Assembly: GCA_024709145.1 (NCBI GenBank)
Contig: JANJXG010000132.1
Location: 1 to 36,090, forward strand
Source of the DNA: Bacteroidales bacterium
Lineage (GTDB): Bacteria; Bacteroidota; Bacteroidia; Bacteroidales; F082
DNA length: 36,090 bases
Direction: 5' to 3'
Each line of letters opens with the position of its first letter. Position 1 is the stretch's first letter. The notes under the pieces were generated by a model. That model saw only the letters and a program-made list of their open reading frames with translations. It made no database searches and had not been told where the DNA came from. The position numbers and the translations under genes were made by a program. Positions 1 to 8,189 of this stretch are shown here, piece by piece.

Positions 1-1591
1 GTCTCCATGCCTCCTTTTTAAATACATTTTTTAAGGAAAAGTTATTGAACGAAAGTCCCAGCGTCCCGATAACCCTGCCATAACCCCAGCCTCCCGACAA
101 TTCGATCTGATCGGCAGAGGTTTCCTCCACGCTGTAATCAATGTCAACAGTGCCATCCGACATATTGGGCTTGATATCAGGTGCTATGGTTTCAGCATTG
201 AAATAGCGTAAATTGGCCAATTCCCGGGTTGTACGGATAACCAATTCTCTGCTAAACATCTGTCCTGGTCGTGTCCTTAACTCACGAATCACCACATGAT
301 CATTTGTTTTGGTATTTCCTTTCACCCCTACATTGCTGATGCGGGCTTGTTTTCCTTCCCTAATCCTAATTTCCAAATCGATAGAGTCATTTTCAACCAG
401 TACTTCAACAGGCTCTGCACTAAAAAAAAGATATCCGTCATCCATGTAAACCGAACTGACATCAAAACCATTTGGATTGTATGAAAGGTTTGTTTCAAGT
501 AATTCCTTGTTGTATACATCCCCTTTCTGAATACCCAAAACTGCCGAAAGGGCTTTATCCTCATACTTCGTATTTCCTACCCAGTCAATGTTTCGGTAAT
601 AATACTTATTTCCTTCATAGACTTTAACTTTCAACCCAACATTGGCGCCATCGATTTTGTACACTGAATCAGAGATAACCTGAGCATCTCTGTAACCCTT
701 TTCATTGTATTTTTTAACAATATTGGTAAGATCTTCTTCAAATTTTGCTTCGAGAAACTTGGACGATTTGAAAATCCGTAGTCGGTAATTATCTGTAAAA
801 TAGCTCTCTATCCTCTGAAGGGCTTTGTAAGGCTTCAGGGTTATAACGTCCTTTCCGACATCAACAACCAATGGACCCAATGGACTCAGCGGATTGAAAA
901 TCCCGCGTTCCTTTGTTTCTTTCATTGCAGCTTTCACCTGATCGTCAGAAAGTTCCTCATTGCCTTCAATTGAAATCTCACGGATTTTAACTTTACTGTT
1001 TTTATTCACTTTGATGTTGAGATCCACGTAGTTTTCCCTGCTCGCATCGGGTAATTGCTCAATCTCAACTTCGGTATTCAGGAAGCCCTTTTCAGCAAAG
1101 TGTTTTTGAATGATGGTACGTGTTTTAACAAAGAGATGGTCATTGGCAATATCACCCCGCGAGAGATTTATTTTTGTCCGGATATCATCTGCCTCAGTTT
1201 TCCTTAAGCCTTCGAAGGAAAATTTTGACACTCTGGGACGCTCTTTCAAATCAATACTTAAAAAAATCAATCCACCCTGAATGTTACTGGCCGAAATCCC
1301 AACATCTTCAAAAAGACCCTGATCCCATAATTTGCGGATTGCCTCAGTGATTTTGTCCCCGGGAACTTTAATTTTATCACCGACGGTTAGACCGGAAAGC
1401 ATGATGATGACATTTTCGTCAAGATACTTAATTCCAGTCACTTTCACGCCACCGATTTCGTACTCTTTGGGGCGTGCATAATCGAATGGTGATAAGTCCG
1501 AACCGATTGAAATTTGCGCCAAAAGGGTGTTTTCGGAAGTCAAGAGACCTGCAATCATCAACACTACATACAACAACTTCCTGATATTCAT
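1..1591 (-). CDS. bamA: BamA outer-membrane assembly factor (3' end outside window)
   Basis: Reading the minus strand from 1591 gives about 530 residues without a stop, and the frame leaves the window at position 1. A signal peptide (MNIRKLLYVVLMIAGLL...) is followed by repeated POTRA-type segments, for example ITEAIRKLWDQGLFEDVGI, and then by the start of a barrel with the family-typical stretch GGWGYGRVIGTLGLSFNNFS. BamA is the outer-membrane insertase that folds beta-barrel proteins. An in-frame ATG at 1609 overlaps the uppS stop as ATGA and would add six residues; I prefer 1591 because it starts directly at the signal peptide's positive region, but coupling from 1609 is possible. The gene lies downstream of porG and uppS, as in other Bacteroidetes. 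The barrel C-terminus and any Skp/OmpH genes lie beyond the edge. Confidence 0.95.
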   Translation of the reverse strand, partial: MNIRKLLYVVLMIAGLLTSENTLLAQISIGSDLSPFDYARPKEYEIGGVKVTGIKYLDENVIIMLSGLTVGDKIKVPGDKITEAIRKLWDQGLFEDVGISASNIQGGLIFLSIDLKERPRVSKFSFEGLRKTEADDIRTKINLSRGDIANDHLFVKTRTIIQKHFAEKGFLNTEVEIEQLPDASRENYVDLNIKVNKNSKVKIREISIEGNEELSDDQVKAAMKETKERGIFNPLSPLGPLVVDVGKDVITLKPYKALQRIESYFTDNYRLRIFKSSKFLEAKFEEDLTNIVKKYNEKGYRDAQVISDSVYKIDGANVGLKVKVYEGNKYYYRNIDWVGNTKYEDKALSAVLGIQKGDVYNKELLETNLSYNPNGFDVSSVYMDDGYLFFSAEPVEVLVENDSIDLEIRIREGKQARISNVGVKGNTKTNDHVVIRELRTRPGQMFSRELVIRTTRELANLRYFNAETIAPDIKPNMSDGTVDIDYSVEETSADQIELSGGWGYGRVIGTLGLSFNNFSLKNVFKKEAWR

Positions 1592-1605
1592 CCTGTTTAC
1601 TTGAA

Positions 1606-2376
1606 TCATTGCTGATCGTTTACTTTTGTAATTTGTTCACTTGTTTTGCCAAACCTTCTTTCCCTGTGTTGAAAATCAACGATGGCGGCATAGAGATCTT
1701 CTTTTCTGAAATCCGGCCAAAGAGTTTGGGTAAAATATAGCTCGGCATAGGCTATTTGCCAAAGCATGAAATTACTGATCCGGAATTCACCGCTGGTGCG
1801 GATCAGTAATTCGGGATCCGGCATACCGTCGGTTGTAAGCAAGCCTTCGATGCATTGCTGGTCAACCATTTCGGGGGTACATTCACCCCGGATTATTTTA
1901 TCTGCCAATTTTTTTGCTGCCTGAACAATCTCCCATCTGCTTGAATAGCTCAATGCCAGCGTAAGTGTCATCCGGGTGTTGTTTCTGGTCGCATCAATGG
2001 CTTTCAGTAAATGTTTTCGGTTAACAGCAGGTAAACTATCCAAATCACCAATGGCGTTTAACCTGATGTTGTTTTTATTCAAGGTAGTAATTTCGTTGTT
2101 AATGGTCTGCAGTAGCAGCTGCATCAATGCATTAACCTCCATTCTGGGTCTGTTCCAGTTTTCAGTGGAAAAAGCATATAAAGTCAAATAGTCAATGCCC
2201 AATTCTGCAGCGGCTTCGGCAGATTCTCGCACAGCAGTGACGCCGTTTCGGTGACCGAACACCCGATGCTGGCCATGTTGTTTGGCCCAACGTCCATTGC
2301 CGTCCATGATGATGGCGATGTGTTTTGGTAATTGGCTTGTATTAATTTGATCTTTAAGACTCATATCGGATGGCAA
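1606..2376 (-). CDS. uppS: Undecaprenyl diphosphate synthase
   Basis: A protein of 256 residues, the normal family length. UppS is a cytoplasmic cis-prenyltransferase that condenses isopentenyl diphosphate onto farnesyl diphosphate to make the C55 lipid carrier for peptidoglycan and O-antigen. The diagnostic motif HIAIIMDGNGRWAKQHG holds the catalytic Asp (D25) and the phosphate-binding Arg. The later motifs YLTLYAFSTENWNRP and PELLIRTSGEFRISNFMLWQ, plus the final AELYFTQTLWPDF block, are all present. A second in-frame ATG at residue 5 is a possible start. The gene sits 13 bases after porG and just before bamA, so all three are probably cotranscribed. Confidence 0.97.
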   Translation of the reverse strand: MPSDMSLKDQINTSQLPKHIAIIMDGNGRWAKQHGQHRVFGHRNGVTAVRESAEAAAELGIDYLTLYAFSTENWNRPRMEVNALMQLLLQTINNEITTLNKNNIRLNAIGDLDSLPAVNRKHLLKAIDATRNNTRMTLTLALSYSSRWEIVQAAKKLADKIIRGECTPEMVDQQCIEGLLTTDGMPDPELLIRTSGEFRISNFMLWQIAYAELYFTQTLWPDFRKEDLYAAIVDFQHRERRFGKTSEQITKVNDQQ

Positions 2377-2389
2377 GATGCATTGGTTG

Positions 2390-3061
2390 TTAATCGAAAC
2401 TGGATTGTGAACTTGAGTTGCATGCCTGTCGTTTTTCCAGATTAAACTTATAAGTTAAAGTGATACCTGTAAAATTGAACCAGTCGTTGTTATTGATATC
2501 GGTTTGACCTTCAGGCAAGGCCGCATTGGAATCTAGCCCATCGGTAAAAGTTTTGTGCATCCGCCATTCAGCTGCAATACCAAGTCGCTTACCAACACTA
2601 TATTTCACGCCAAAACCAAATGGAAAGCTCAGATTATTGAAACCGAGTGATGGTCCCATGGAGTTCCCTGTCCCAAATCCACTAATTCCTGCGAAAATAT
2701 ATGGCGTGGCATAATCTTTTTGACTTCCAGTAAAGTAATCGAAGAAATTAAACTCAGCAATCAGGCTAAAGTCGCTTAGATAAACACTAAAAGAAGTGTC
2801 CGTAGCTTGACTGACTCTTGCATACTGACCGTCATAGGTTAACTTACCGGTTGTAACCGCAGCCCTGAAGGCCCATCTTGTACCTTTGGCATATCTGCCA
2901 AGTACACCATAGACAGGCTCAGGATTGTTGAAAGGAATCGCCGGATTGAGATCACCATTATAATAACTTACACCTCCAAATAATCCAAGCTCAAGATTTT
3001 GAGCTCCGGATTGCAAGGATGACATGGATACCAAAAACAAAATTACCAGTTTTTTGATCAT
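2390..3061 (-). CDS. porG: PorG-like outer-membrane protein (DUF6089 family)
   Basis: A protein of 223 residues with a cleavable signal peptide (about residues 1-20, ending SGAQ) followed by amphipathic strands typical of a small barrel: LELGLFGGVSYYNGDLNP, YATPYIFAGISGFG, FPFGFGVKYSVGKRLGIAAE and a final ITLTYKF strand. This is the pattern of the DUF6089 family, whose Porphyromonas gingivalis member PorG is a type IX secretion (T9SS) component that associates with the PorK/PorN ring. The porG-uppS-bamA order matches P. gingivalis as I recall it. The identification rests on family resemblance plus gene order. A general OmpW-like barrel is the alternative. Confidence 0.75.
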   Translation of the reverse strand: MIKKLVILFLVSMSSLQSGAQNLELGLFGGVSYYNGDLNPAIPFNNPEPVYGVLGRYAKGTRWAFRAAVTTGKLTYDGQYARVSQATDTSFSVYLSDFSLIAEFNFFDYFTGSQKDYATPYIFAGISGFGTGNSMGPSLGFNNLSFPFGFGVKYSVGKRLGIAAEWRMHKTFTDGLDSNAALPEGQTDINNNDWFNFTGITLTYKFNLEKRQACNSSSQSSFD

Positions 3062-3149
3062 TGTTAATGATTCTGAGCTTGCTGAAAAATGACAAAAACG
3101 CCTAAGTACTTCATAATCAGTATCAAATTGTTTTCGACATTTCAGTTTG

Positions 3150-3157
3150 CAAATTTA
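3150..3157 (-). promoter_or_regulatory. Putative -7 element for porG-uppS-bamA
   Basis: On the minus strand this reads TAAATTTG, matching the Bacteroidetes -7 consensus TAnnTTTG, about 90 bases before the porG ATG. No clear TTTG -33 box is seen at the usual spacing. The motif is short and the region AT-rich, so confidence is moderate. Confidence 0.4.
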
Positions 3158-3183
3158 ACCTTTTTTTTAAAACAGCTAGCAGA

Positions 3184-4062
3184 TCAATTTCTTATGTCGA
3201 GGCCCCACAGCAGTTTTTCCCGAATTGTGCCAAAGAAATCTTTTCCTTCCATACTGACAAGCCGGATTGCAAAAGGTGCTTTCTGAATTAAAACCTCCGT
3301 TTCCTGATCAACGACGACAGTTCGTGAATCCATGCTTAAGGTGTACTGCGCGTGTCGACCAACAACTTTTAACCTGATCGTACTTCTGTCGGGGATAACG
3401 ATGGGCCTGACACTTAAATTGTGTGTTGCGATAGGTGTAATCACAAAGTCCTGTGCTGAAGGCACTAAAATTGGTCCACCTGCACTCAACGAATAAGCTG
3501 TTGACCCGGTTGGTGTGGCAACAATCAGTCCGTCAGCCCAGTAAGAATTCACAAACACATCATCCACAAATACCTGTATAACGATCAGTGAAGTGGTTTC
3601 CTTTCTAAAAACAGTAACTTCATTGAGGGCATAGTTTATGTCCGGAAAAAGTTTATCAGGCTCACAAAGCTGAAGTAAACTTCTGTTTTCCAGTGTAAAA
3701 CGCTTCGAAATAATAAGATCAATCGCTTCATCCAACTCACTTTTTGACACACTTGATAAAAAACCCAAACGTCCCATATTTATTCCAAGAACAGGAATAT
3801 TTGAATCGCGAACAATCGGAAGGGCATCGAGAAGGGTCCCATCACCACCGATCGAAAACAAGACATCTGTTTGAGTATTTAAATCATTAAAATTTTGGAA
3901 AAGAGTGATCTCTTGAGGTAGCTTATAAAAAGGTTTAACTTGTTCGTAATATGGAGCATACATTGATAACTCAACCGAATTACCGGTCAGTTTATTAATC
4001 ATCTGTGAAAAGAAGGGAACGCGTTCTTCCGAGAATGTTTTACCAAATAGGGCAATTTTCAT
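3184..4062 (-). CDS. nadK: NAD kinase
   Basis: A protein of 292 residues, normal for bacterial NAD kinases. It phosphorylates NAD to NADP in the cytoplasm. The signature IGGDGTLLDALP (GGDGT at 72-76) supplies the catalytic Asp. It is followed by GINMGRLGFLSSV, the NEVTV motif, and the NAD-binding glycine-rich stretch YWADGLIVATPTGSTAYSLSAGGP. An AAGGAG sequence lies only two bases before the ATG, too close for an ordinary Shine-Dalgarno site. Gaps of about 120-130 bases on each side suggest it may be transcribed separately from the barrel gene upstream and porG downstream. Confidence 0.97.
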   Translation of the reverse strand: MKIALFGKTFSEERVPFFSQMINKLTGNSVELSMYAPYYEQVKPFYKLPQEITLFQNFNDLNTQTDVLFSIGGDGTLLDALPIVRDSNIPVLGINMGRLGFLSSVSKSELDEAIDLIISKRFTLENRSLLQLCEPDKLFPDINYALNEVTVFRKETTSLIVIQVFVDDVFVNSYWADGLIVATPTGSTAYSLSAGGPILVPSAQDFVITPIATHNLSVRPIVIPDRSTIRLKVVGRHAQYTLSMDSRTVVVDQETEVLIQKAPFAIRLVSMEGKDFFGTIREKLLWGLDIRN

Positions 4063-4190
4063 AACTCCTTATTACATCAAAGTGCAAGATTACGAATTAA
4101 GCAACATCTGCTGCAGCTTTTAACATTATTTAGTGGGAATAACCACGGATAAAGGATTAAAAAAAACATTTCGCAGGGAATAAAAACAAG

Positions 4191-5639
4191 TTAAATTGGT
4201 GCAACGAAGTGTATGAAAAATCCTCCCTTTCCAAATTGATTTACTGAATACTCGAATCGCCAAACGAGATCATAATATGTAACCAGGTCGAGTCCAACGC
4301 CAGTGCCATACAAAAGTCGGTTTTGATAAGAATTGGCAGGTATTTTATCAGGATTGCGTGCATAACCTGCATCAAATAACCAATTTAGATAAAGGGCATA
4401 ATGAATTTTACTAAACTTTTCGGATCCGATAAATGGAATTTGTCTTTTCTGAGGGTTGATAAGTGCGAATTTCAGATTTGTTTTAAACACTGCAAAATCT
4501 GTTCCATCAACGACATAAACCTCATATGACCTGACAAAATCGTTGCCATAACCCAATGCTCTTTGCATAAAGTAAGGTTGTTCGCCCGGCGCAGAAATCC
4601 TGGCAGAAAGACTTGCTGCCCAATACCACTTTCGGCTGATTTTTCGGTACATATCGACAGTTGTTTTCACTGTTGCAATCAAAGGTTCATCCTCCAGCAA
4701 TCCAAAACCAAACTGATTGAATTCCACATCTGCATAATGCCCTTCAAGCGGATAAGGTTTCGAGTCTCTGAAATCATGTTTAAAATAATAACTCAAATGA
4801 ACCATTTGAATTCTGCCCGATCTCTGCTGCATAAAGGATGGATTAATGATGAGCAGGGTGTCATCATAAATGGTTTTTTCGAAACCAAGGCTCAGGGAAT
4901 GACTGTTATGGATTCCTTTTCGGTAACTGAATTTAACTTTTGCATACCATTCTTTTCGACCATATCCATCTTCACTTCGATAAAATAATTGTTTATTATT
5001 CAGTGTGATATAAGGAACCTCGCGGCTTAAGGCATAGCCAAGCTGGATCCCCATTCCTAATGTTTGCGCTTTAGTAAGATATGGAATCTCGTATTGAAGG
5101 TAATAGTTTTGGTTATAACCTGCTCTTAGCAGCAATTTAAGCTGTTCGAGCCTGCCACGGAAATTATTGTAAGTTAAAAACACCCCGTAATTCGCTCTTC
5201 GGAAATCTTTTGTCTCCCACCATGCATTCAGGTTTCTGTCGGCAAGTTCGAATATCGGCAATGGCCAAATATACCAACGCTCTGTAACATCTACCCTGAT
5301 ATGAATCATTTCAGGTTTTTGAAGATCGTGAATTGTATCAAACTGAACAAAGTTAAAAATGGATCTGTTCAGCAAATTTTGTCTGCTTTTTACCACTTTC
5401 CCGCAAAAATCCCGACAACTGAGTGTGTCTCCACTTTGAAAAAGGATTTCCCGAAGGATGATTTTGTCTTTCGTTACCTGATTTCCCTCTAATAAAATAT
5501 TGCCTACCACAATGCTTTTGGTTTCAGACTTCGTAGCACAGCTATCGAAGCTTGTTTCAAGTCCTCCCATTGTTTCTGACTGGCTGAAACCTGGAAGCAC
5601 TGAGAAGCAAAACAAAAAGATGAGCAACCAATGCTTCAT
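4191..5639 (-). CDS. BamA/TamA-family outer-membrane protein with one POTRA domain
   Basis: A protein of 482 residues. A signal peptide (LLIFLFCFSVLPGFSQ) precedes a single POTRA-like domain at about 40-125 (IVVGNILLEGNQVTKDKIIL... IHIRVDVTERW). The rest is rich in alternating aromatic strands such as RANYGVFLTYNNFRGR, YYLQYEIPYL, HLSYYFKHDFRD, LLYGTGVGLDLVTYYD and the end strand GGFFIHFV. This is the layout of a reduced Omp85-superfamily barrel, much shorter than BamA (several POTRAs, about 800+ residues). The ATG overlaps the stop of the CBS-domain gene by four bases (ATGA), which suggests translational coupling. The exact role is unknown: lipid or protein transport at the outer membrane is inferred from the superfamily only. 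It is distinct from the bona fide bamA nearby. Confidence 0.85.
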   Translation of the reverse strand: MKHWLLIFLFCFSVLPGFSQSETMGGLETSFDSCATKSETKSIVVGNILLEGNQVTKDKIILREILFQSGDTLSCRDFCGKVVKSRQNLLNRSIFNFVQFDTIHDLQKPEMIHIRVDVTERWYIWPLPIFELADRNLNAWWETKDFRRANYGVFLTYNNFRGRLEQLKLLLRAGYNQNYYLQYEIPYLTKAQTLGMGIQLGYALSREVPYITLNNKQLFYRSEDGYGRKEWYAKVKFSYRKGIHNSHSLSLGFEKTIYDDTLLIINPSFMQQRSGRIQMVHLSYYFKHDFRDSKPYPLEGHYADVEFNQFGFGLLEDEPLIATVKTTVDMYRKISRKWYWAASLSARISAPGEQPYFMQRALGYGNDFVRSYEVYVVDGTDFAVFKTNLKFALINPQKRQIPFIGSEKFSKIHYALYLNWLFDAGYARNPDKIPANSYQNRLLYGTGVGLDLVTYYDLVWRFEYSVNQFGKGGFFIHFVAPI

Positions 5640-6298
5640 ATGCGCAGGTATGTCATCAGTGATTCGTATCTCTCCTTAAGATCGTCGAAGTCGTCTTCAG
5701 CACCAAAAGAAGCTAAAACATTGTAATTAAATCTGTTAAATGTCTGTAAAACTGAAGCGATATCGCGTTTATTCAACTTGAGTGTCAGCTGAAGCCGCGT
5801 TGAGTCTAATTCAGTTTGAACAATTAAACTCAGAATTTTCGAATCATTCGATTCGACGATACGGGCAATCTCCGATAAAACGTAATCGTGCACATTCATT
5901 CCAAGCACGATAATTCCGCCTGGTTCATTGACAGAAAGACTTAAAGCAAAATGCTCGAGCAGTGTTTGAAGTGTAATGGAGCCAAGGTACTGTTCTTCGG
6001 TGTCGACAACAGGCACAAGCGACAATCTGTGCAGTTGAACCAATTTCAGTACATCATAAATATGTTGATAATCATATACATAAGGCTTATGTAGGGAAAG
6101 TGAATGACTGCCCATTTCTTCATCAAACCGGTTAAAGGCATAAATGTCAAACTCCGAAACCAGTCCCAATAATTTTCCGTTTTCAACGAGTGGCAGGTGC
6201 AATAAGCGTAAATCTTCCATCCAACTCAAAGCAGTTTTGCCTGTATCGGAGGTTTTTAAGGGAAGAATTCCATCTGAGATTAATTCTTTAGCTATCAT
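5636..6298 (-). CDS. CBS-pair protein with C-terminal ACT-like domain
   Basis: A protein of 220 residues. The first CBS motif spans about 1-55 (LLHLPLVENGKLLGLVSEFDIYAF) and the second about 70-125 (LHRLSLVPVVDTEEQYLGSITLQTLLEHF). The last 80 residues (GGIIVLGMNVHDYVLSEIARIVESNDSKILSL...) resemble an ACT-type regulatory fold. CBS pairs usually bind adenine nucleotides, so it may be an energy or nucleotide sensor, but no effector domain is fused. It follows rsgA by 19 bases and overlaps the barrel gene downstream, so it is in one transcription unit with both. As I recall, CBS-domain genes beside nadK recur in Bacteroidetes; the function is not established. Confidence 0.85.
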   Translation of the reverse strand: MIAKELISDGILPLKTSDTGKTALSWMEDLRLLHLPLVENGKLLGLVSEFDIYAFNRFDEEMGSHSLSLHKPYVYDYQHIYDVLKLVQLHRLSLVPVVDTEEQYLGSITLQTLLEHFALSLSVNEPGGIIVLGMNVHDYVLSEIARIVESNDSKILSLIVQTELDSTRLQLTLKLNKRDIASVLQTFNRFNYNVLASFGAEDDFDDLKERYESLMTYLRI

Positions 6299-6317
6299 AG
6301 TTTCATCTTTACAAAGT

Positions 6318-7229
6318 CTATTCAGCGCTGAGCATATTTACATAGTTTTGATAGCGAAAATCAGCAATTTGTCCGTTTTCAACAGCCAATTTCACAGCAC
6401 ATCCTGGTTCCTGGAGGTGGGTGCAATTGGCAAAACGACAATCAGACATTACGGCTCTCATTTCAGGAAACCTTTGAGCAAGTGTCTCATCATCAATATC
6501 ATGCAATCCAAACTCCTTAATCCCCGGGGTATCAACAATCCAAGCGCCACAACTGAGTCTGAACATCTCGGCAAAAGTGGTGGTGTGTTTTCCCTTGTTG
6601 TGTACGTTGGAAATTTCGCCCGTTTTCAGATCCAGCTCAGGATCAAGGGCATTGATAATGGCAGATTTTCCTACACCTGAATGGCCCGAAATCAGGGTTA
6701 CTTTATCTTTTAAGTGGTCAAGAATCTTTTCGATTCCAGTCATTTCATAAACAGATGTCAGCTCAACTTTGTATCCTGCTGTGACATAAACTTCACGGTA
6801 ATAATGAACCAATTCCCAGTGAGCCGGCTGATACAAATCAATTTTATTGAATACGATGACGACAGGAATGTGGTAAGCTTCGGCAGTCGCCAAAAAACGA
6901 TCAATGAATCCGGTCGAAGTGCGAGGCTGATCGATTGTTGCGACAATCATGGCCTGGTCGATGTTGGAAGCAATGATGTGCGCTTCACGCGAAAGATTGG
7001 TAGCTTTGCGGATTATATAATTTTTTCTCGGTTCAATTTCAACTATCACAGCTGTTTCCTGATTCTCCTCAAAGCGTAAGGTGACATGGTCACCAACAGA
7101 GACCGGATTAGTTGTCCGAACACCTTTGAGTCTGTATTGACCTCTGAGCCTGCACGACACACTCCACCCTTTGTCAAGATAAACCTGATACCAGCTCCCG
7201 GTTGACCTGGTAACAACACCTCTTTCCAT
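6318..7229 (-). CDS. rsgA: Small-ribosomal-subunit GTPase RsgA
   Basis: A protein of 303 residues from the chosen start. RsgA is a circularly permuted GTPase that helps late 30S subunit maturation. An N-terminal OB fold (GVVTRSTGSWYQVYLDKG) is followed by the permuted G motifs: NKID at 128-131, P-loop GHSGVGKS at 182-189 and DTPG at 233-236. A zinc knuckle with C264, C269, H271 and C277 follows. The reading frame is open to an ATG at 7259, but a -7 promoter element covers 7257-7264, so transcripts should begin near 7250. The MERGVV start at 7229 also matches where family members begin. The gene heads the minus-strand block. Confidence 0.95.
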   Translation of the reverse strand: MERGVVTRSTGSWYQVYLDKGWSVSCRLRGQYRLKGVRTTNPVSVGDHVTLRFEENQETAVIVEIEPRKNYIIRKATNLSREAHIIASNIDQAMIVATIDQPRTSTGFIDRFLATAEAYHIPVVIVFNKIDLYQPAHWELVHYYREVYVTAGYKVELTSVYEMTGIEKILDHLKDKVTLISGHSGVGKSAIINALDPELDLKTGEISNVHNKGKHTTTFAEMFRLSCGAWIVDTPGIKEFGLHDIDDETLAQRFPEMRAVMSDCRFANCTHLQEPGCAVKLAVENGQIADFRYQNYVNMLSAE

Positions 7230-7256
7230 ATTGAGTGAATCGTTCGGCATAGGTTG

Positions 7257-7264
7257 CAAAAATA
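7257..7264 (-). promoter_or_regulatory. Putative -7 element for rsgA
   Basis: The minus strand reads TATTTTTG, a match to TAnnTTTG. A TTTG lies 23 bases upstream, somewhat longer than the usual spacing of 19-20. The expected start of transcription near 7250 rules out the longest rsgA start at 7259. Confidence 0.5.
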
Positions 7265-7445
7265 AGCGTATATGCTTTCAATGAACACAAAAGACCACTC
7301 TTTATGCAATTTGCCCTGATGACAGTCGTATTGTGGCATAAAAAACAACATCAAATTAATTTCAATACCATTTTTTAAAGTTAGCTCATCCATAAACTTG
7401 TTTATTTCTCTATAAATCTTCATCTTACTTCAATTGAAAAATAAA

Positions 7446-7453
7446 TATATTTG
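7446..7453 (+). promoter_or_regulatory. Putative -7 element for the PrsW-like gene
   Basis: The plus strand reads TATATTTG, matching TAnnTTTG, 22 bases before the ATG at 7476. The rest of the divergent region 7230-7445 shows no other recognisable element, and the overlapping reading frames there look like chance. Confidence 0.5.
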
Positions 7454-7475
7454 CCATTGAATTAAAAACAGCCTT

Positions 7476-8153
7476 ATGTCAACAATTACCTTGTCAATTC
7501 TGCAACCTGTGCTGATCGGCACAGTCCTGCTACTTTACCTTCGTTATAAATTCCATATCGAATCGTGGAAATTAATTAAACAGACCTTGGTTTTTGGGCT
7601 TTTTACCTTTGGATTTCTTTTTATTTTCGATCAAATTGCCGCTGTCAGGGGAATCGACGAATTGCGTAATCTCAAACGTACCGGATTTTACTCATTTGTT
7701 GTAGTTGGTTTTGGCTCAGAACTCGGCAAATTCATCCTGCTTCGCTATTATTTTTTACGCCAAAAATCTTTCAAAGGTCCTTTGGATGGGATCATCTACG
7801 GATTATTGATAGGAATTGCCTTTACGCTTGTAACCCTGCCCTTGTTTATGTCGGGTTGGTTTTCGAAACCAATGGATCTCACTTTTTTAATCACTTTTCC
7901 GATCGCAAACTTGTCATTTGCGATTATCATGGGTTTTTTTACCGGCATGGGCAAATACAGACACAACCGGTTTATTGATTCAATGACCGGCCTTGGTGCA
8001 GCCAGTTTTTTTCATGGATTCTATTTTTTCATTAACCTGACAGATGAATTTACCATCTTCGCACTTTATGGGGCTGGCCTGTTGATCATTGCCTTTATGT
8101 TACTGGTCAAATCAATAAACTTAAAAGAAGAAGACAAACCAATAAAATCATAA
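7476..8153 (+). CDS. PrsW-like polytopic membrane protein, probably not a protease
   Basis: A protein of 225 residues with about seven hydrophobic segments and a charged tail. Its layout recalls the PrsW intramembrane metalloprotease family: a motif-1 region GSELGKF (81-85 reading SELGK where PrsW has EExxK), the DGIIYGLLIGIAF block at 104-116, and FFHGFYFF containing H180. However, the first motif-1 Glu is Ser81, and the FxxxE of motif 2 reads FTLVT, so that Glu is Thr120. I infer a PrsW relative that has lost metal-dependent proteolysis. A different membrane family with chance similarity cannot be excluded. It is transcribed alone and ends at a terminator shared with the DUF349 gene. Confidence 0.7.
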   Translation: MSTITLSILQPVLIGTVLLLYLRYKFHIESWKLIKQTLVFGLFTFGFLFIFDQIAAVRGIDELRNLKRTGFYSFVVVGFGSELGKFILLRYYFLRQKSFKGPLDGIIYGLLIGIAFTLVTLPLFMSGWFSKPMDLTFLITFPIANLSFAIIMGFFTGMGKYRHNRFIDSMTGLGAASFFHGFYFFINLTDEFTIFALYGAGLLIIAFMLLVKSINLKEEDKPIKS

Positions 8154-8183
8154 AAAAAGCCGCTGTCAAAAGCGGCTTTTTTT
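8152..8183. terminator. Bidirectional rho-independent terminator
   Basis: Arms AAAAGCCGCT (8155-8164) and AGCGGCTTTT (8171-8180) pair perfectly around a six-base loop. They have an A run on the left and a T run on the right, so the hairpin works in both directions. It separates the converging PrsW-like and DUF349 genes. Confidence 0.9.
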
Positions 8184-8189
8184 AATTTG

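Noticed and set aside
4563-4988. Plus-strand open frame of 141 codons
   Set aside because: It lies wholly inside the outer-membrane barrel gene on the opposite strand, and its composition (many Cys, Arg and Phe) is typical of an antisense shadow.
6144-6680. Plus-strand open frame of 178 codons
   Set aside because: It is antisense to the CBS and rsgA genes, both of which show strong family motifs. No protein features are seen.
7046-7423. Open frame of 125 codons overlapping the 5' end of rsgA
   Set aside because: It overlaps clear rsgA coding sequence in another frame, and its peptide has no recognisable motif. The part outside rsgA is the divergent promoter region.
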